This document shows, piece after piece, positions 20,440 to 30,829 of a stretch of 64,000 bases of DNA; within the stretch, counting starts at the first letter, position 1; each line of letters starts with the position of its first letter. Below the pieces are notes generated by a model. That model was not told the origin of the DNA, made no database searches, and saw nothing but the letters and a program-made list of their open reading frames with translations. The stretch is from Proteles cristata cristata (taxonomy: Eukaryota > Chordata > Mammalia > Carnivora > Hyaenidae). A program made the translations under genes and the position numbers. Location: NCBI GenBank assembly GCA_017311185.1, contig JAESUZ010005104.1:558001-622000 (forward strand), given 5' to 3'.

Positions 20440-20850
20440 CGCCCCTTAGCCTCCCACACCATAGCGCTCCCTGGTGCCCATAGTTAAGATTCGCAGGACC
20501 ACAGCAGGGCGGGGCAAAGACTACAGCTCCCATAAGGCGCAGGGATTATAGTGACGTCACCACAGCGCGCCGGCTGGTCTTCAAAATGCGCAGCTCTTCC
20601 ATTGGTGGACTGTTGCGAACGCCTGCGCAGCTGGCGCGGTTCCGCCCCCGCCGTCTCCGGACCCTGTTACGAGCCTGCGCAACCCGAGCGGTCCTGGGAT
20701 AGCGATGGAGACGCCTGGCGGGTCAACCCGGGCCTTGCTGCTCCCTGCCGCCTCCGGGCCCCGGAGGAAACGCGCGGCAGGGGAGTCGCTTGCGACGAGC
20801 AAGCAACGGGTCCTGGACGAAGAAGAGTACATCGAGGTAAGACTTCGATG
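20440..20850 (+). promoter_or_regulatory. ESS2 CpG-island promoter with CRE, ZNF143-like and NRF1-like motifs
   Basis: Contains ACTACAGCTCCCA (20520-20532), close to the ZNF143/THAP11 consensus, a perfect CRE TGACGTCA (20552-20559), an inverted CCAAT box (ATTGG, about 20600) and three CCTGCGCA/TGCGCAG NRF1-like motifs (about 20585, 20622, 20672) within 190 bp of the ATG. This combination is typical of housekeeping genes. No TATA box is seen. Confidence 0.7.
20705..20836 (+). CDS. ESS2: ESS2 coding exon 1 (residues 1-44)
   Basis: ATG in strong context (GCGATGG); METPGGSTRALLLPAASGPR, then the acidic DEEEYIE; donor GAG|GTAAGA. Confidence 0.95.
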
Positions 20851-23800
20851 CGGACTCTAGCGAATTCTGGGTCCTTTCTCCTCCTCGCGCTCTTCTCGGG
20901 TCTTTCCTTTCGGGTCGTGACAGTTTTGTCCCCTCGCGGAGGTGGAGCAGCTCGAGTTCGTGTTTTTGGGGTGTGGGCAGTCGGAGAGCCAAATAAGCAC
21001 GGTGCAGAGTGACTTGTCCTTGATGGAGGGGGCACTAGTAGCGTTGTTAGGGGAGAGTGGGAGCGGTTTTGTATGTGGTTGCGGGGGAGGATTTCGGGGA
21101 AAGACGGTTTTTTAGTAAAGTAGGAGTGTGGAAGGATGGTGGCAAAGAGGACTTTCTAAGAGCTGTTTGTTTTGGGAGGCCTCTGGGACAGACAGGCAGG
21201 TGGCGTTAGTGGACAGCTGGGTGCACAGATGTGCAGCCAGGAGCAAGTCTGGCTGGAGGTACAGATTTGGGAATCTCAACCAGTGTTCCTGGCGGGAGTG
21301 ACAGGCCTAAGTCATCCAGGTAAAGCGTTCAAATCGGAAATAGGTTAAGGATGGAATTAAGGGGGCAGCACCCATCTTGGTCCAGCTAGTGTGGACGCGT
21401 TGCCAGCAAAGGAGAAGGAGAGCGAGTTAATGAGGGGAGAGAGAAGGGTTTCATGGAAATCAGGTGAACGTTTAGTATTGTTAGATGTTGCAGCAAGATC
21501 ATAGGGAATGCTTATTCTCATTGGAAAGTGCAGCTAAAGTCAGAGGATCAATGGGTTGGACTGAGTTTGGGACATTAGCAAGGACCTTAGCGTGTGCATT
21601 GGTAGACTGAAAGGCAGAGAAGAAGCAGATGTGAGTTATGACTTTTGTTCTGACTTCTGACAGGGCCTCCAGACAGTCATCCAGAGGGACTTCTTTCCTG
21701 ATGTGGAAAAGCTGCAAGCCCAGAAAGAGTACCTGGAGGCTGAGGAGAATGGAGACCTGGAGCGGATGCGTCAGATCGCCATCAAGTTTGGCTCTGCCCT
21801 GGGCAAGATGTCCCGAGAGCCCCCACCTCCCTGTAAGAGTGACAGCGGGTGGCCGACAGGGGAACTCCTGCTGAGCTGATGTCTTGGACTGGCTCTAATT
21901 CCTTTCCCCTTCCTTCTAGATGTGACTCCAGCCACATTTGAGACCCCTGATGTGCACACAGGCACCGGAATGGTGGGCAACAAGCCCCGGGGCCGGGGCC
22001 GAGGCCTGGAGGTTGGCGAGGGTGAGTGAGCAGTTGGATTTGCTTGAGAGTCTCATCCTGTGCAGCCCTGAGGGGCTGGTTAAGAGGCAGATCCCGTCTT
22101 ATCCCTGAGGGCTCTGTTTGTTTATATGGTGCCCCATGGGGCCAAAGAACACTCGTCTAGGAGACAGAAGATCTGGGTCCAGCTCTCAAACACAGAGCAG
22201 TTCTCTGAGCCTCTGGCCCTCCTCTGTGGAATGGAAATGTTGCCACCTCTCTCACCAGCCTGCTCACTATTTGCCAGCCCCTGCCCAGTGGGCTTCATGG
22301 GCCTTTTCTCCCCTCGGGTCTCTGCTCAGATGTTACCTGTTTAGAGAAACCTTTACTGACCAAGGCCCCCCCCCCGCAATGTGAAGTTACATCACCCTTC
22401 GTGCATCGGCCTTCCTGCCTGCCTTTGTTTTCTCACTGCAGGATGTGGCCCTTAAAAAGGCATTTCTCTACATATTCCTTCTCCTCTCCACAGGAGCTTC
22501 TCTGTCTCACCTCTGTGTGTGCTTTGCATCTAGAGCAGCACAGGGCATGTCGTGGGAATACAGCAAAGGAACAAGTTGTCTTCAGCACGTGTATTGTGGT
22601 ATCGTGACACGTTCCAACTTTATGAGGGAATTTTTCTGGGAAAGAGCATTTCGAGTCCTGTTGGACATGACTGTACCATAAGCTATAGGACTTGCTCATG
22701 ATCAGTCGGTGGTCTTGTCCATAGTAGAGCATCAGTGCTCAGACAGATATGATGCTGTTCTCTACTAGGTTCTAGTGTGTGGCATGCTGTGTGCTCACAC
22801 AGACAAAATATTTTCTGCTTCAGAATCCAGCTCAATGTGGGGCGCCTGGGTGGCTCAGTCTGGTAAACGTCCAACTTTGGCTCAGATCACGATCTCTCAG
22901 TTTGTGAGTTCAAGCCCCGCGTAGAGCTCTGCTGACAGCTCAGAGCCTGGAACCTGCTTTGGATTCTGTGTCTCCCTCTCTCTCAACTGCTCCCCTGCTG
23001 ATATTCTGTTTTTCTCTCTCAAAAAAGATAAACGTTAAAAAAAATTTTAAGTCCATCTCTTTGTTCCCTTACCTGGTTCATCATGTCGTCTTAGAGCTTG
23101 ATTCTCCACTGCAGTGTGGCAGAGGCATCACAGGCAATTTGAAGATTCCTTTTGTTTAAATACATCTTGTCAGTAAATCTAGGCATCATTTCAGTAACCT
23201 AAGTGGTAGGTACTGTCGTCATTCGGGTTCACAGGTGAGGAAGCCGAGACTCAGGAAAGGAGGTCTCGGGGCTTGGTGGTGGAATGGGGTTTGAGTTTTC
23301 CTCTTTCTGCCTCTGGGTCTTGAACTTGTAGCCACTGTGCTTTATGCAGTTGAGCAAGTAGCAGGTGGTCAGGACTCTGGAGTGAATGGGAGACAGAGCT
23401 CTCCTCCTGGTGGTCCTGCTGAAGCATGCGCCACTGTGCACAGTGCGATGGGGCCCCTTTGGTGGGGGCGCCCCCTTCTGTGGTGGTGGGAAGGGCGGCT
23501 AGAGTTGCGGCCCAGTGCCTGGGAGGCCCCATCTGGAGTACTGGATCATAAGGGGTCCCTGCCATCAAGGCCGGGAGGCTTTGGTGACAAACCATCCGCC
23601 TGTAGCACAGGCAGCAGGAAGAGAGGAGCAAGCAGGGTAGGAAGGCCCAGGGACGGAGGGAGAGCTTGGGGCTTTGGAGGCAGGTCCTATAGGTTGGCAC
23701 AGTTTTGTCAGGGCAAGACTTAACTATGATCACCTGCCTTTTCTGAAGCCCCTGGATGTTCCTCTTCTGGTGTGAGTCAGACATAACATTTCACCTGACA

Positions 23801-26800
23801 TCTAGCAGTTGAGGACAGCGCCTGAGTGCTCCCTGGGCAGTTGGTGGGGAGAGAGGGGGGTTGATTCTGCCCCTAGGAGGGGAGTTGTCCCACAGTGTGG
23901 GCTTTCACCAACACACCCACAACTGGGGTGAGGGTTCCACTCCTGCTTATGAGGGAGCTTGGTTCCTGAGAACTTGGGACTGCAAAGCTGTATTTATGCT
24001 ATTTGTGGCTCTGTGTCACCCCATCTACGCCTCTGAGCAGGAGAGGCTGGAGAGGAGGAGGAGAAGGAGCCCCTGCCCAGTCTGGATGTCTTCCTGAGCC
24101 GGTACACGAGTGAGGACAACGCCTCCTTCCAGGAGATCATGGAGGTGGCCAAGGAGAAGAGCCGGGCACGCCACACATGGCTCTACCAGGCTGAGGAGGA
24201 GTTCGAGAAGGTGTCTTTGGGTGCACGGGCACAGGCGTCCTCTGTCAGGGTGGAGGGAGTTCTGGAGCCAGGGGGACAGTGCCTGGGGGACTCTCTGACC
24301 CTCACTTTCCCCCTGTGATGCAGAGGCAGAAAGATAATCTTGCACTTCCGTCGGCAGAGCACCAAGCCATCGAGAGCAGCCAGGCCGGGGTGGAGACCTG
24401 GAAGTACAAGGCCAAGAACTCCCTCATGTACTACCCAGAGGGTGAGCAGGCCAGGCTGGTGGGTCGCATGGGGTGGGACAGTGTGTTTGGATGTGGCCTT
24501 AGGGTGTGTGTGTGTGTCTCTGCTCCCTTGCATCCTGGGCCTCAGAGGCGCCCTGGTCTGTCTCGGGGCACAGGAGCCTGTGTGTTGTCAGTGTGGGAGT
24601 GAAGCCGTCCCCTGCTTCACTAGGCCCCATGCTTCTGTGTCTCTACCTCAGGCCTTGAGTGCGGGGCCGTGATGGGGACTCCCCACCCCCTGACACTGCT
24701 GTTGTCTCTTCTCCATCTGCCAGGTGTCCCTGATGAAGAACAGCTGTTTAAGAAGCCAAGGCAGGTGGTGCATAAGAATACTCGCTTCCTCAGGGACCCC
24801 TTCAGCCAGGCCCTGAGCAGGTCCCAGCTGCAGCAGGCCGCCGCCCTCAATGCTCAGGTGAGTGGCAGGGACTGGCTGTGGGCAGAACCTCTCTGCCCAC
24901 ATTAAATTAGTACCTTTTTAAATTCATTAAATTAGTTGCCTTCATTAAATTAGTACCGTTCTTGGGTTTGGCAGAGCCTAGCAGCGTGGGGGTATTTGGG
25001 GCTCCTGTGTGGCAGGGTCCTGAGTCTTTTCTCGACTGTATGGGCTTCCAGTGGGGCCAGAGGTATTTGGTAGGTCAGTTCTGTTCCTGCAGGGACGAGG
25101 ACATGAGAGAAGAGAGGCTGCTGGGAGCCAGCCCAGCCTAGCCAGACCCACACCCCTGTACCAGGCAGGGCAGGAATAGATGGGGTGTGCAGGCAGCCTG
25201 GGGTGCAGTGAGGCTTGGTGGAGCAGACAGCAGGGGTTTCTGGGCCTGGGTGTCACAGTACAAGGTGATGGGGTTGAAGTGGGAGAGGCAAGAAGTGAGA
25301 GTGTCTGCAAGCTACCTTGTGGTACCTGCAGGTACCTTGTGGGAAAGAGGTCAGAGCACATGTGCCAGTGGTCAGCGTAGCTTCCTGTGGGGGCCTAAGT
25401 TGGTAGCCCCTGCACGCAGCTGTGTGGGGCATGGCCTGAAGCCGAGGACCCTGGCACTGCCCTGCCTGGGAGGAATGGGAGCTCCCTTGTTCTGATACCT
25501 GCTGTGATAGGTCCTCAAAGTCTTTGCAGGAGCCAGGGTCCTTCCTCTCTCCAGCTGCCCCTGTGCATTTGCCCATCAGCTAGCTGGGGAGGGCAGGCTT
25601 GGGCCTCCCTTACGCTGGTCTGTCTTGTTTTTCTCCAGCACAAACAGGGCAAGGTGGGCCCTGACGGCAAAGAGCTGATCCCCCAGGATTCCCCCCGAGT
25701 GGGTGGATTTGGATTTGTTGCAACCCCATCTCCTGCCCCTGGTGAGTAGTGGACCTGCTGTCAAGCTGGCCTCCTGATAAGACTGCCTGTGGGGAGATGG
25801 GCTGTTGAGTTGGCCCTGGGCACCCTTGACACTTCCCCATGTCTGCCCTGTGCCTCATATGACTCAGAGACCCAGTATCCCACCTGTGCAGTGACAGGGC
25901 AGTGGGCGGGCCGGAGTCTCAGGGAGCCCTGACCTGAGATGCGTGAGGCCCATTCTCCGGGCAGTCTTCGTGACTTGCCCTGAGCTTAGCAGGACAGACT
26001 GGTGTGCTGTCCTCAGGCTGTGGTGAGCATGCTTCAGGGCAAGGGGAGGCTGGGTAGGGGGAGGCTAGGCATAGGGGCATAGGGAAGAGGCTCTGGGCTC
26101 CAGCCCTGCGTGACCTTACACAGATTTGTAAGACTTGGGGACAGTCTCGTGGTGCAGGTAGTGTCTTCTTGCTGTTCTGAGCATTGGCCTCTGTATTTTG
26201 GGCTGGTTGCTGTGATCTAGGCCTGGGTATGTGGAGACACTACAGGTTTGTCCAGGGTCCTGCGAGGTTTGGGTGCTCTGAAAGCCCCCAAGTGTCTTCC
26301 CGCCTGGGGGTGGGGTGCCATAACAACCTCCAGGCGGCTCCCCTGGCCATGTGCCAGGATAGGGGCCTAGCTGATCCAGCCTGGCTTCTCTGGGGAGCCC
26401 CCTTCCCAGGCTAAGCCACACAGCTATAGGGGCCTGGGCTTGCCTTGGGCTCAAAGTTCCCTTGGCATTATCCTCTTAGAGGGCAGAGGTGCTAGGGTTC
26501 CAGAGACCTAGGGAAGGAGCGTGGGCCACCTGCCAACCTTGGTGTATGTTCGCTGGGATGCTCATGGTGGGAGCTGGCTGTTGTAGGAGGGAGGGCCCGG
26601 CAGGACTCCCACCCGGAATCCCTGGCCTCAGGTAACTGTGGGCTCTCTCCATCCGCAGGTGTGAACGAGTCACCGCTGATGACCTGGGGGGAGGTTGAAA
26701 ACACTCCCTTGAGAGTGGAAGGATCTGAGACCCCCTATGTAGACAGGACACCAGGGCCAGCCTTCAAGGTGGGTTATGGTGAGACGAGCTCAGGTGCGAC

Positions 26801-29800
26801 CCTGAGTGGGCACATGGTCTTCTCAGCACTTACAGCTCAACACACAGGGGATGACCTAGCTGCCACTGGGCAAACTAGAGCCAAATGAAGGGCCAAGCCA
26901 TGCTCTTGGACGGACGCCTGCAGTTACTGCACTTCAGAATAGGGCCGATGCCCTAAGGACAGGCATGGTTGGTTGGAGGGACTCAGGTGTGAGGTCAGGG
27001 CACCAAAGCCATGGCTCTCTGAGCCTGCAGGCCTGTGGGCCGGGAAGGGTCCCAGAACCCCAGTGTCCCGTGGGATGTGGTTTGCGTCCTCAGAAGGGTT
27101 GCATGCTTGCAGATAGGGACCTCTGATTACAGGAGAGCATGAATCAGGAGGCACCTGTTAAGAAGAAGTTGTCAGAGTGGGAGTTTTATGATACCTGGAG
27201 AGGTAGGGCAGAGACAAAAGGTGGTTTGTACAGATGGGGTGGCCTAGGATGGTGTGGGACCCCAGAGAGGCTTCGGGAAGGCACAGTGCTCTGGTCTGCA
27301 CACAGTTTGTTGGGGAAGCTGAGTGGCATAGTTTAGAACGGGAAGGAAGAGAAGTCCCTGGAAGCTAGGAGCATGCTGTCCTGTTCTTGGGGTGCCAGGA
27401 GACCACAGGAGTCGGAGGTCATGTTGCAGAGGGCAACAGGCGTGGGGTTACCTCATGTGCCTTGACATCCTGAAGAGTCAGACACAGAATTTGGGATTCA
27501 TGTAGGTCTGCTGCATGGGGAGCTGGGTGATCTCGAACTGGCCCCTCCAAACACTTGCGGCAGTCAGTTTGAAATGCAACAGAAAGGGGCCACCTGGGTG
27601 GCTCAGTCAGTTAAGCAACCAACTCTTAATTTCAGCTCAGGGCATGATCTCATGGTTCGTGAATTTGAGCCCCACATTGGGCTCTGTGCTGATGGTGTAG
27701 AGCCTGCTTGCTCTCTTCTCTCTCTACCCCTTCAGAGCTCGCTCGCTCTCTCCCTCCCTCTTTCAAAATAAATAAACGTTTAAAAAAAAGTGAAACTATT
27801 AAAAAAATGCAACAGAAAAAGAGGTCTCATTAGCTATAGCAGCAGAAATGTAGAATGACTAGCAATAATTATAAAGAAGCCACAGACAAGTGGTATAGAC
27901 TTTGGTAAGGAAAACTGCCGGAGGGTGCGGGCCCCACTGTGCGGCCTCCCCAGCATAGCACTGCTCGTTCTCCTCTGAGGACTTATGAGAGGGAACACAT
28001 GTCCAAACAGAATGTGTGCAGAGGATTTTGGCAGCTTGGTTCTTTTTTTTTTTTTTTTAATGTTTTTTTTTTATTTTTATTTCAAGGAGAGAGAGAGAGA
28101 CAGCATGAGCAGGGGAGGGTCAGAGAGAGAGGGAGTCACAGATTGAAACAGGCTCCAGGCTCTGAGCCGGCAGTCAGCACAGAGCCTGGCGCGGGGCTCG
28201 AACCCACGAACCGCGAGATCATGACCTAAGCGAAAGTCAGACGCTTAACCGACTAAGCCACCCAGGCGCCCCAGTTGGCACCTTGGTTCTTAAACTTGCC
28301 TGGCCCACAGGAAAACCAAGGCAAACTTAAAAAAAAAATTTTTTTAATAGTTTATTTTTGAGACAGAGAGAGACAGAACATGAGTGGGAGAGGGTCAGAG
28401 AGAGAAGGAGACACAGAATCTGAAACAGGCTCCAGGCTCTGAGCTGGCTGTCAGCACAGAGCCCAACGCAGGGCTCGAACCCACGAACTATGAGATCATG
28501 ACCTGAGCCGAAGTCAGATGCTCAACCAACTGAGCCACCCAGGTGCCCCAAGGAAAGCTGAAGAGAGGAATGACGGGGAGGAGCATGTGGCGGCAGGTGT
28601 GTCAAGGCATGCTGCATGTACAGGTGTGTCGGAAGTCTGCCCCTGGTCCTAGAGCCTACAGGGAGGTTGGGAAGAGATGCTGAACAAACTTTAGTCCAAA
28701 TTAGAGTTCAGGATATGTGAGAGACAATAGTTCAAATTGTGCTGAGTGGTAGTGTGTGGAAATGAAGTTCTTGATACACATGGCGGAATGAGTTCCTGGA
28801 AGCGGAAATGTTAAGTATGAAAAACGATAAATATAAAACACTTAGAAAATAGTAATAGTATTCAATTTGATCCTAAGATAGGAAAGGTTAGATCTTAAGG
28901 GAAGTGAGGGTTAGGTTATACTCTATAAACTGACTAACTTAAGTACAACAAAAAGCAAACAAACGCGTAAGTAAAACTGAAAGTGCGTAACTGAGAGGGA
29001 ATTTGTGGCATAGCTTAAAGTAACTGATGTGGGTAAAGCCCTAAGTAAACAAACGCTTTGATAGAAAAATAGGCCAAGGATGGGTCTTGGGAAGTTCTGG
29101 AAAGAAATACAGAAGATTAATAGATGTTAAACACAGAAAGCTGTTTACTCTGGTAGTCAGGAAGAAGCAGATCCAAAAAGACCTGTTTCCTTTTAAAAAA
29201 AAAATTTTTTTTAATGTTTTATTTATTTCTAAGAGAGAGAGAGAGGCAGCATGAACAGGGGAGGGTCAGAGAGAGAAAGGGAGACAAAGAATCTGAAGCA
29301 GGCTCCAGGCTCTGAGCTAGCTGTCAGCACAGACTCCGACGTGGGGCTCGAGCCCACGAACCGTGAGATCATGACCTGAGCCGAAGTCGGACACTTAACC
29401 GACTGAGCCACCCAGGTGCCCCCCGTTTCTTTCCTACAAGACTGTCAGAGGTCCGTAAGTTGGCAGTGCTGGTTTTCAGGAAACCATGAGGACAGGCAAG
29501 TGGGCAGTTCAGGCAAGCCGTTTGGGGGCTTTCGGGGAGGCGGCAGTGGGTTGTGAGGATCAGGGGGGCCACGGGAAAGAGGCAGGTGCCCCAGTAGCAA
29601 GGGACTGCCTGGCTCAGTGGCAGGCCACCCTCACACTTGCTATTGTGTAGATCTTGGAGCCGGGCCGCAGGGAACGGCTGGGGCTGAAGATGGCCAACGA
29701 GGCTGCTGCCAAGAACCGGGCCAAGAAGCAGGAGGCCTTGAGGAGAGTGACGGAGAACCTGGCTAGGTGAGGCGTGCCTGACCTGTGTGGGTGGGGGTCT

Positions 29801-30554
29801 CTCCCTGCTCCCGTTTGGCCCACCCCTGCCGTATGGATGCACGGCATGCAGGGCAAGCCCAGGGGGGTTCTTTGGTGGGCCCTGTTGCAGCTCCTCTGGT
29901 CCAGGGCATGGCCTGTATGAACCAGGATGCAGGGCCCCTCTCCATCTTTTCCTTCCTCAGCCTCCTCCTTGGCATAACCCTTAGAGGCACTTTTGGGCCC
30001 CTTGTCCCGCTATGAGCTCTTGTCATCCCTTTGGAAACAGGTGTATCACTCTCCTTGGAGAGAGTTGGGATCCATCCCAGCTCCACAGCCAAGGGCAGCA
30101 CCACCACTGGACCTTAAGTTTGGCTACATTGCTATGTGCCAGGCCACCTGGTGTCCTCAGCCTCTAATGGCCATGCATCTCCCATGCGTCATACTGTGGG
30201 GCCATGGGAAGCCCCCTGTGGTGGTGCCCAGTTGGGCCTAATGGTGCCTCTTTGACCCACCTCTTCCATCCCAGCCTCACCCCCAAAGGCCTGAGCCCAG
30301 CCATGTCCCCAGCCCTGCAGCGCCTCGTGAGCAGGACAGCCAGCAAGTACACAGACCGGGCCCTGCGGGCCAGCTACACCCCATCTCCAGCACGCTCAAC
30401 CCACCTCAAGACCCCCGCTGGTGGGCCCCAGACTCCCACGAGCACGCCGGCTCCTGGCTCTGCGGCACGCACCCCACTCAACCAAGATCCAGCCTCCATC
30501 ACGGATAATCTGCTACAGCTCCCCGCCCGCCGCAAAGCCTCAGACTTCTTCTAG
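20705..30554 (+). CDS. ESS2: ESS2 (DGCR14, Es2), splicing factor homologue, ten coding exons
   Basis: A nuclear Es2-family protein associated with the catalytic (C) spliceosome in other mammals. Join 20705-20836, 21664-21832, 21920-22021, 24041-24210, 24324-24441, 24724-24857, 25639-25741, 26659-26768, 29651-29766, 30275-30554: 1434 nt, 477 residues, one more than human. All introns are GT-AG and phases agree through to the stop. Seen: basic N-terminus, acidic DEEEYIE (38-44), EGLQTVIQRDFFPDVEKLQ family signature, a GEAGEEEEKEP acidic stretch near 135-145, a VETWKYKAKNSLMYYP block, the TPLRVEGSETPYVDRTPGP segment, an Ala/Lys/Arg-rich segment MANEAAAKNRAKKQEALRR (coiled-coil-like) and a C-terminus rich in SP/TP sites ending RKASDFF. 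Convergent with TSSK2. Confidence 0.96.
20837..21663 (+). other. ESS2 intron 1
   Basis: The first part continues the GC-rich promoter region. No repeat or conserved element is recognised in the remainder. Confidence 0.8.
21664..21832 (+). CDS. ESS2: ESS2 coding exon 2 (residues 45-100)
   Basis: Acceptor TTCTGACAG|GGC; encodes GLQTVIQRDFFPDVEKLQAQ to MSREPPPP; donor CCT|GTAAGA after the first base of a tyrosine codon. Confidence 0.96.
21920..22021 (+). CDS. ESS2: ESS2 coding exon 3 (residues 101-134)
   Basis: Acceptor CTTCTAG|AT completes Tyr101; encodes VTPATFETPDVHTGTGMVGN and an RG-rich RGRGRGLEVGE end; donor G|GTGAGT. Intron 2 is only 87 nt. Confidence 0.93.
22200..22600 (-). mobile_element. 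L2-like LINE fragment (tentative)
   Basis: GGGCCTTTTCTCCCCTCGGG, TCTGCTCAGATGTTACCTGT and GAGAAACCTTTACTGACCAA follow the order of antisense L2 3' sequence. Highly diverged. Confidence 0.5.
22839..23051 (+). mobile_element. CanSINE in ESS2 intron 3
   Basis: GGGGCGCCTGGGTGGCTCAG head, CT-rich segment, AAAAAAGATAAACGTTAAAA tail; sense orientation to ESS2. Confidence 0.9.
23180..23350. repeat. MIR-like fragment (tentative)
   Basis: GTGGTAGGTACTGTCGTCAT, CACAGGTGAGGAAGCCGAGA and CTCAGGAAAGGAGG resemble the conserved core of MIR elements. Confidence 0.5.
24041..24210 (+). CDS. ESS2: ESS2 coding exon 4 (residues 135-191)
   Basis: Acceptor CTGAGCAG|GAG; encodes GEAGEEEEKEPLPSLDVFLS to LYQAEEEFEK. 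The donor AAG|GTGTCT is weak after the GT, and the following intron is only 113 nt. Confidence 0.94.
24324..24441 (+). CDS. ESS2: ESS2 coding exon 5 (residues 192-230)
   Basis: Acceptor TGATGCAG|AGG; encodes RQKDNLALPSAEHQAIESSQ to NSLMYYPE; donor G|GTGAGC. Confidence 0.96.
24724..24857 (+). CDS. ESS2: ESS2 coding exon 6 (residues 231-275)
   Basis: Acceptor ATCTGCCAG|GTG; encodes GVPDEEQLFKKPRQVVHKNT to QQAAALNAQ; donor CAG|GTGAGT. Confidence 0.97.
24858..25638 (+). other. ESS2 intron 6
   Basis: Contains a local duplication: TTCATTAAATTAGT occurs twice near 24.92-24.95 kb with a third partial copy at 24.90 kb. Otherwise unique. Confidence 0.7.
25639..25741 (+). CDS. ESS2: ESS2 coding exon 7 (residues 276-309)
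   Basis: Acceptor TTTTCTCCAG|CAC; encodes HKQGKVGPDGKELIPQDSPR then VGGFGFVATPSPAP; donor G|GTGAGT. Confidence 0.97.
25742..26658 (+). other. ESS2 intron 7
   Basis: GC-rich unique sequence; no repeat, RNA gene or conserved element is recognised. Confidence 0.7.
26659..26768 (+). CDS. ESS2: ESS2 coding exon 8 (residues 310-346)
   Basis: Acceptor TCCATCCGCAG|GTG; encodes GVNESPLMTWGEVENTPLRV then EGSETPYVDRTPGPAFK; donor AAG|GTGGGT. The next intron (2.9 kb) is the longest of the gene. Confidence 0.97.
27586..27804 (+). mobile_element. CanSINE in ESS2 intron 8
   Basis: GGGGCCACCTGGGTGGCTCA head and AAAATAAATAAACGTTTAAA tail; the 14-bp duplication AAATGCAACAGAAA is at 27572-27585 and 27805-27818. 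Sense to ESS2. Confidence 0.92.
28045..28272 (-). mobile_element. Young felid CanSINE in ESS2 intron 8
   Basis: T-tract, GAGAGAGAGAGACAGCATGA, GACCTAAGCGAAAGTCAGAC and CTAAGCCACCCAGGCGCCCC end. TTGGCAGCTTGGTTCTT / TTGGCACCTTGGTTCTT flank it. Confidence 0.92.
28340..28549 (-). mobile_element. CanSINE in ESS2 intron 8
   Basis: ATAGTTTATTTTTGAGACAG start and CTGAGCCACCCAGGTGCCCC end, 67 bp after the preceding copy and in the same orientation. Confidence 0.9.
28550..29195 (+). other. ESS2 intron 8, A/T-rich segment
   Basis: No recognised element; AT-rich compared with the rest of the gene, so an unrecognised old repeat is possible. Confidence 0.5.
29205..29422 (-). mobile_element. CanSINE in ESS2 intron 8
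   Basis: TTAATGTTTTATTTATTTCT start and CTGAGCCACCCAGGTGCCCC end, antisense to ESS2, about 230 bp before exon 9. Confidence 0.9.
29651..29766 (+). CDS. ESS2: ESS2 coding exon 9 (residues 347-384)
   Basis: Acceptor TTGTGTAG|ATC; encodes ILEPGRRERLGLKMANEAAA then KNRAKKQEALRRVTENLA; donor AG|GTGAGG inside a serine codon. Confidence 0.96.
29767..30274 (+). other. ESS2 intron 9
   Basis: 508 bp of unique GC-rich sequence; no element recognised. Confidence 0.75.
30275..30554 (+). CDS. ESS2: ESS2 coding exon 10 (residues 385-477)
   Basis: Acceptor TCCATCCCAG|CCT; encodes LTPKGLSPAMSPALQRLVSR and a Thr/Pro/Ser-rich tail, ending DNLLQLPARRKASDFF; stop TAG at 30552-30554. Confidence 0.97.
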
Positions 30555-30802
30555 AGCGAGGCCCGGGCTGGGCCAGTGGAGGCTTTGTGGAGCCTGCAGG
30601 GCAGCTGCCCGCTCGGCAGAGGACTCCAGCCTTCTGGGGACCCAGGCCCGGGCCAGAAACGGTGACTGTCCAGGAGCCCTGGAAGAGATGCCATGCCTTG
30701 ACCAGGCTGGCACAAGACTTGCCCTCACAGCCCTTGGGGTTCACCCCAAGGCCTTGTTGGTACTCTTTTCTATTAACCCCTGTCTGTTTTTATTTAGCTG
30801 TC

Positions 30803-30808
30803 ATTAAA
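30803..30808 (+). terminator. ESS2 polyadenylation signal
   Basis: ATTAAA, about 250 bases after the stop codon, followed by a GT-rich segment; the only good signal before the intergenic region. Confidence 0.7.
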
Positions 30809-30829
30809 GAGCATCTAGCACTGTCTGGC

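Larger units (their letters stand above)
22022..24040 (+). other. ESS2 intron 3
   Basis: Holds a probable old L2 LINE (about 22.2-22.6 kb), a CanSINE at 22839, a MIR-like piece near 23.2 kb, and otherwise unique sequence. Confidence 0.75.
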
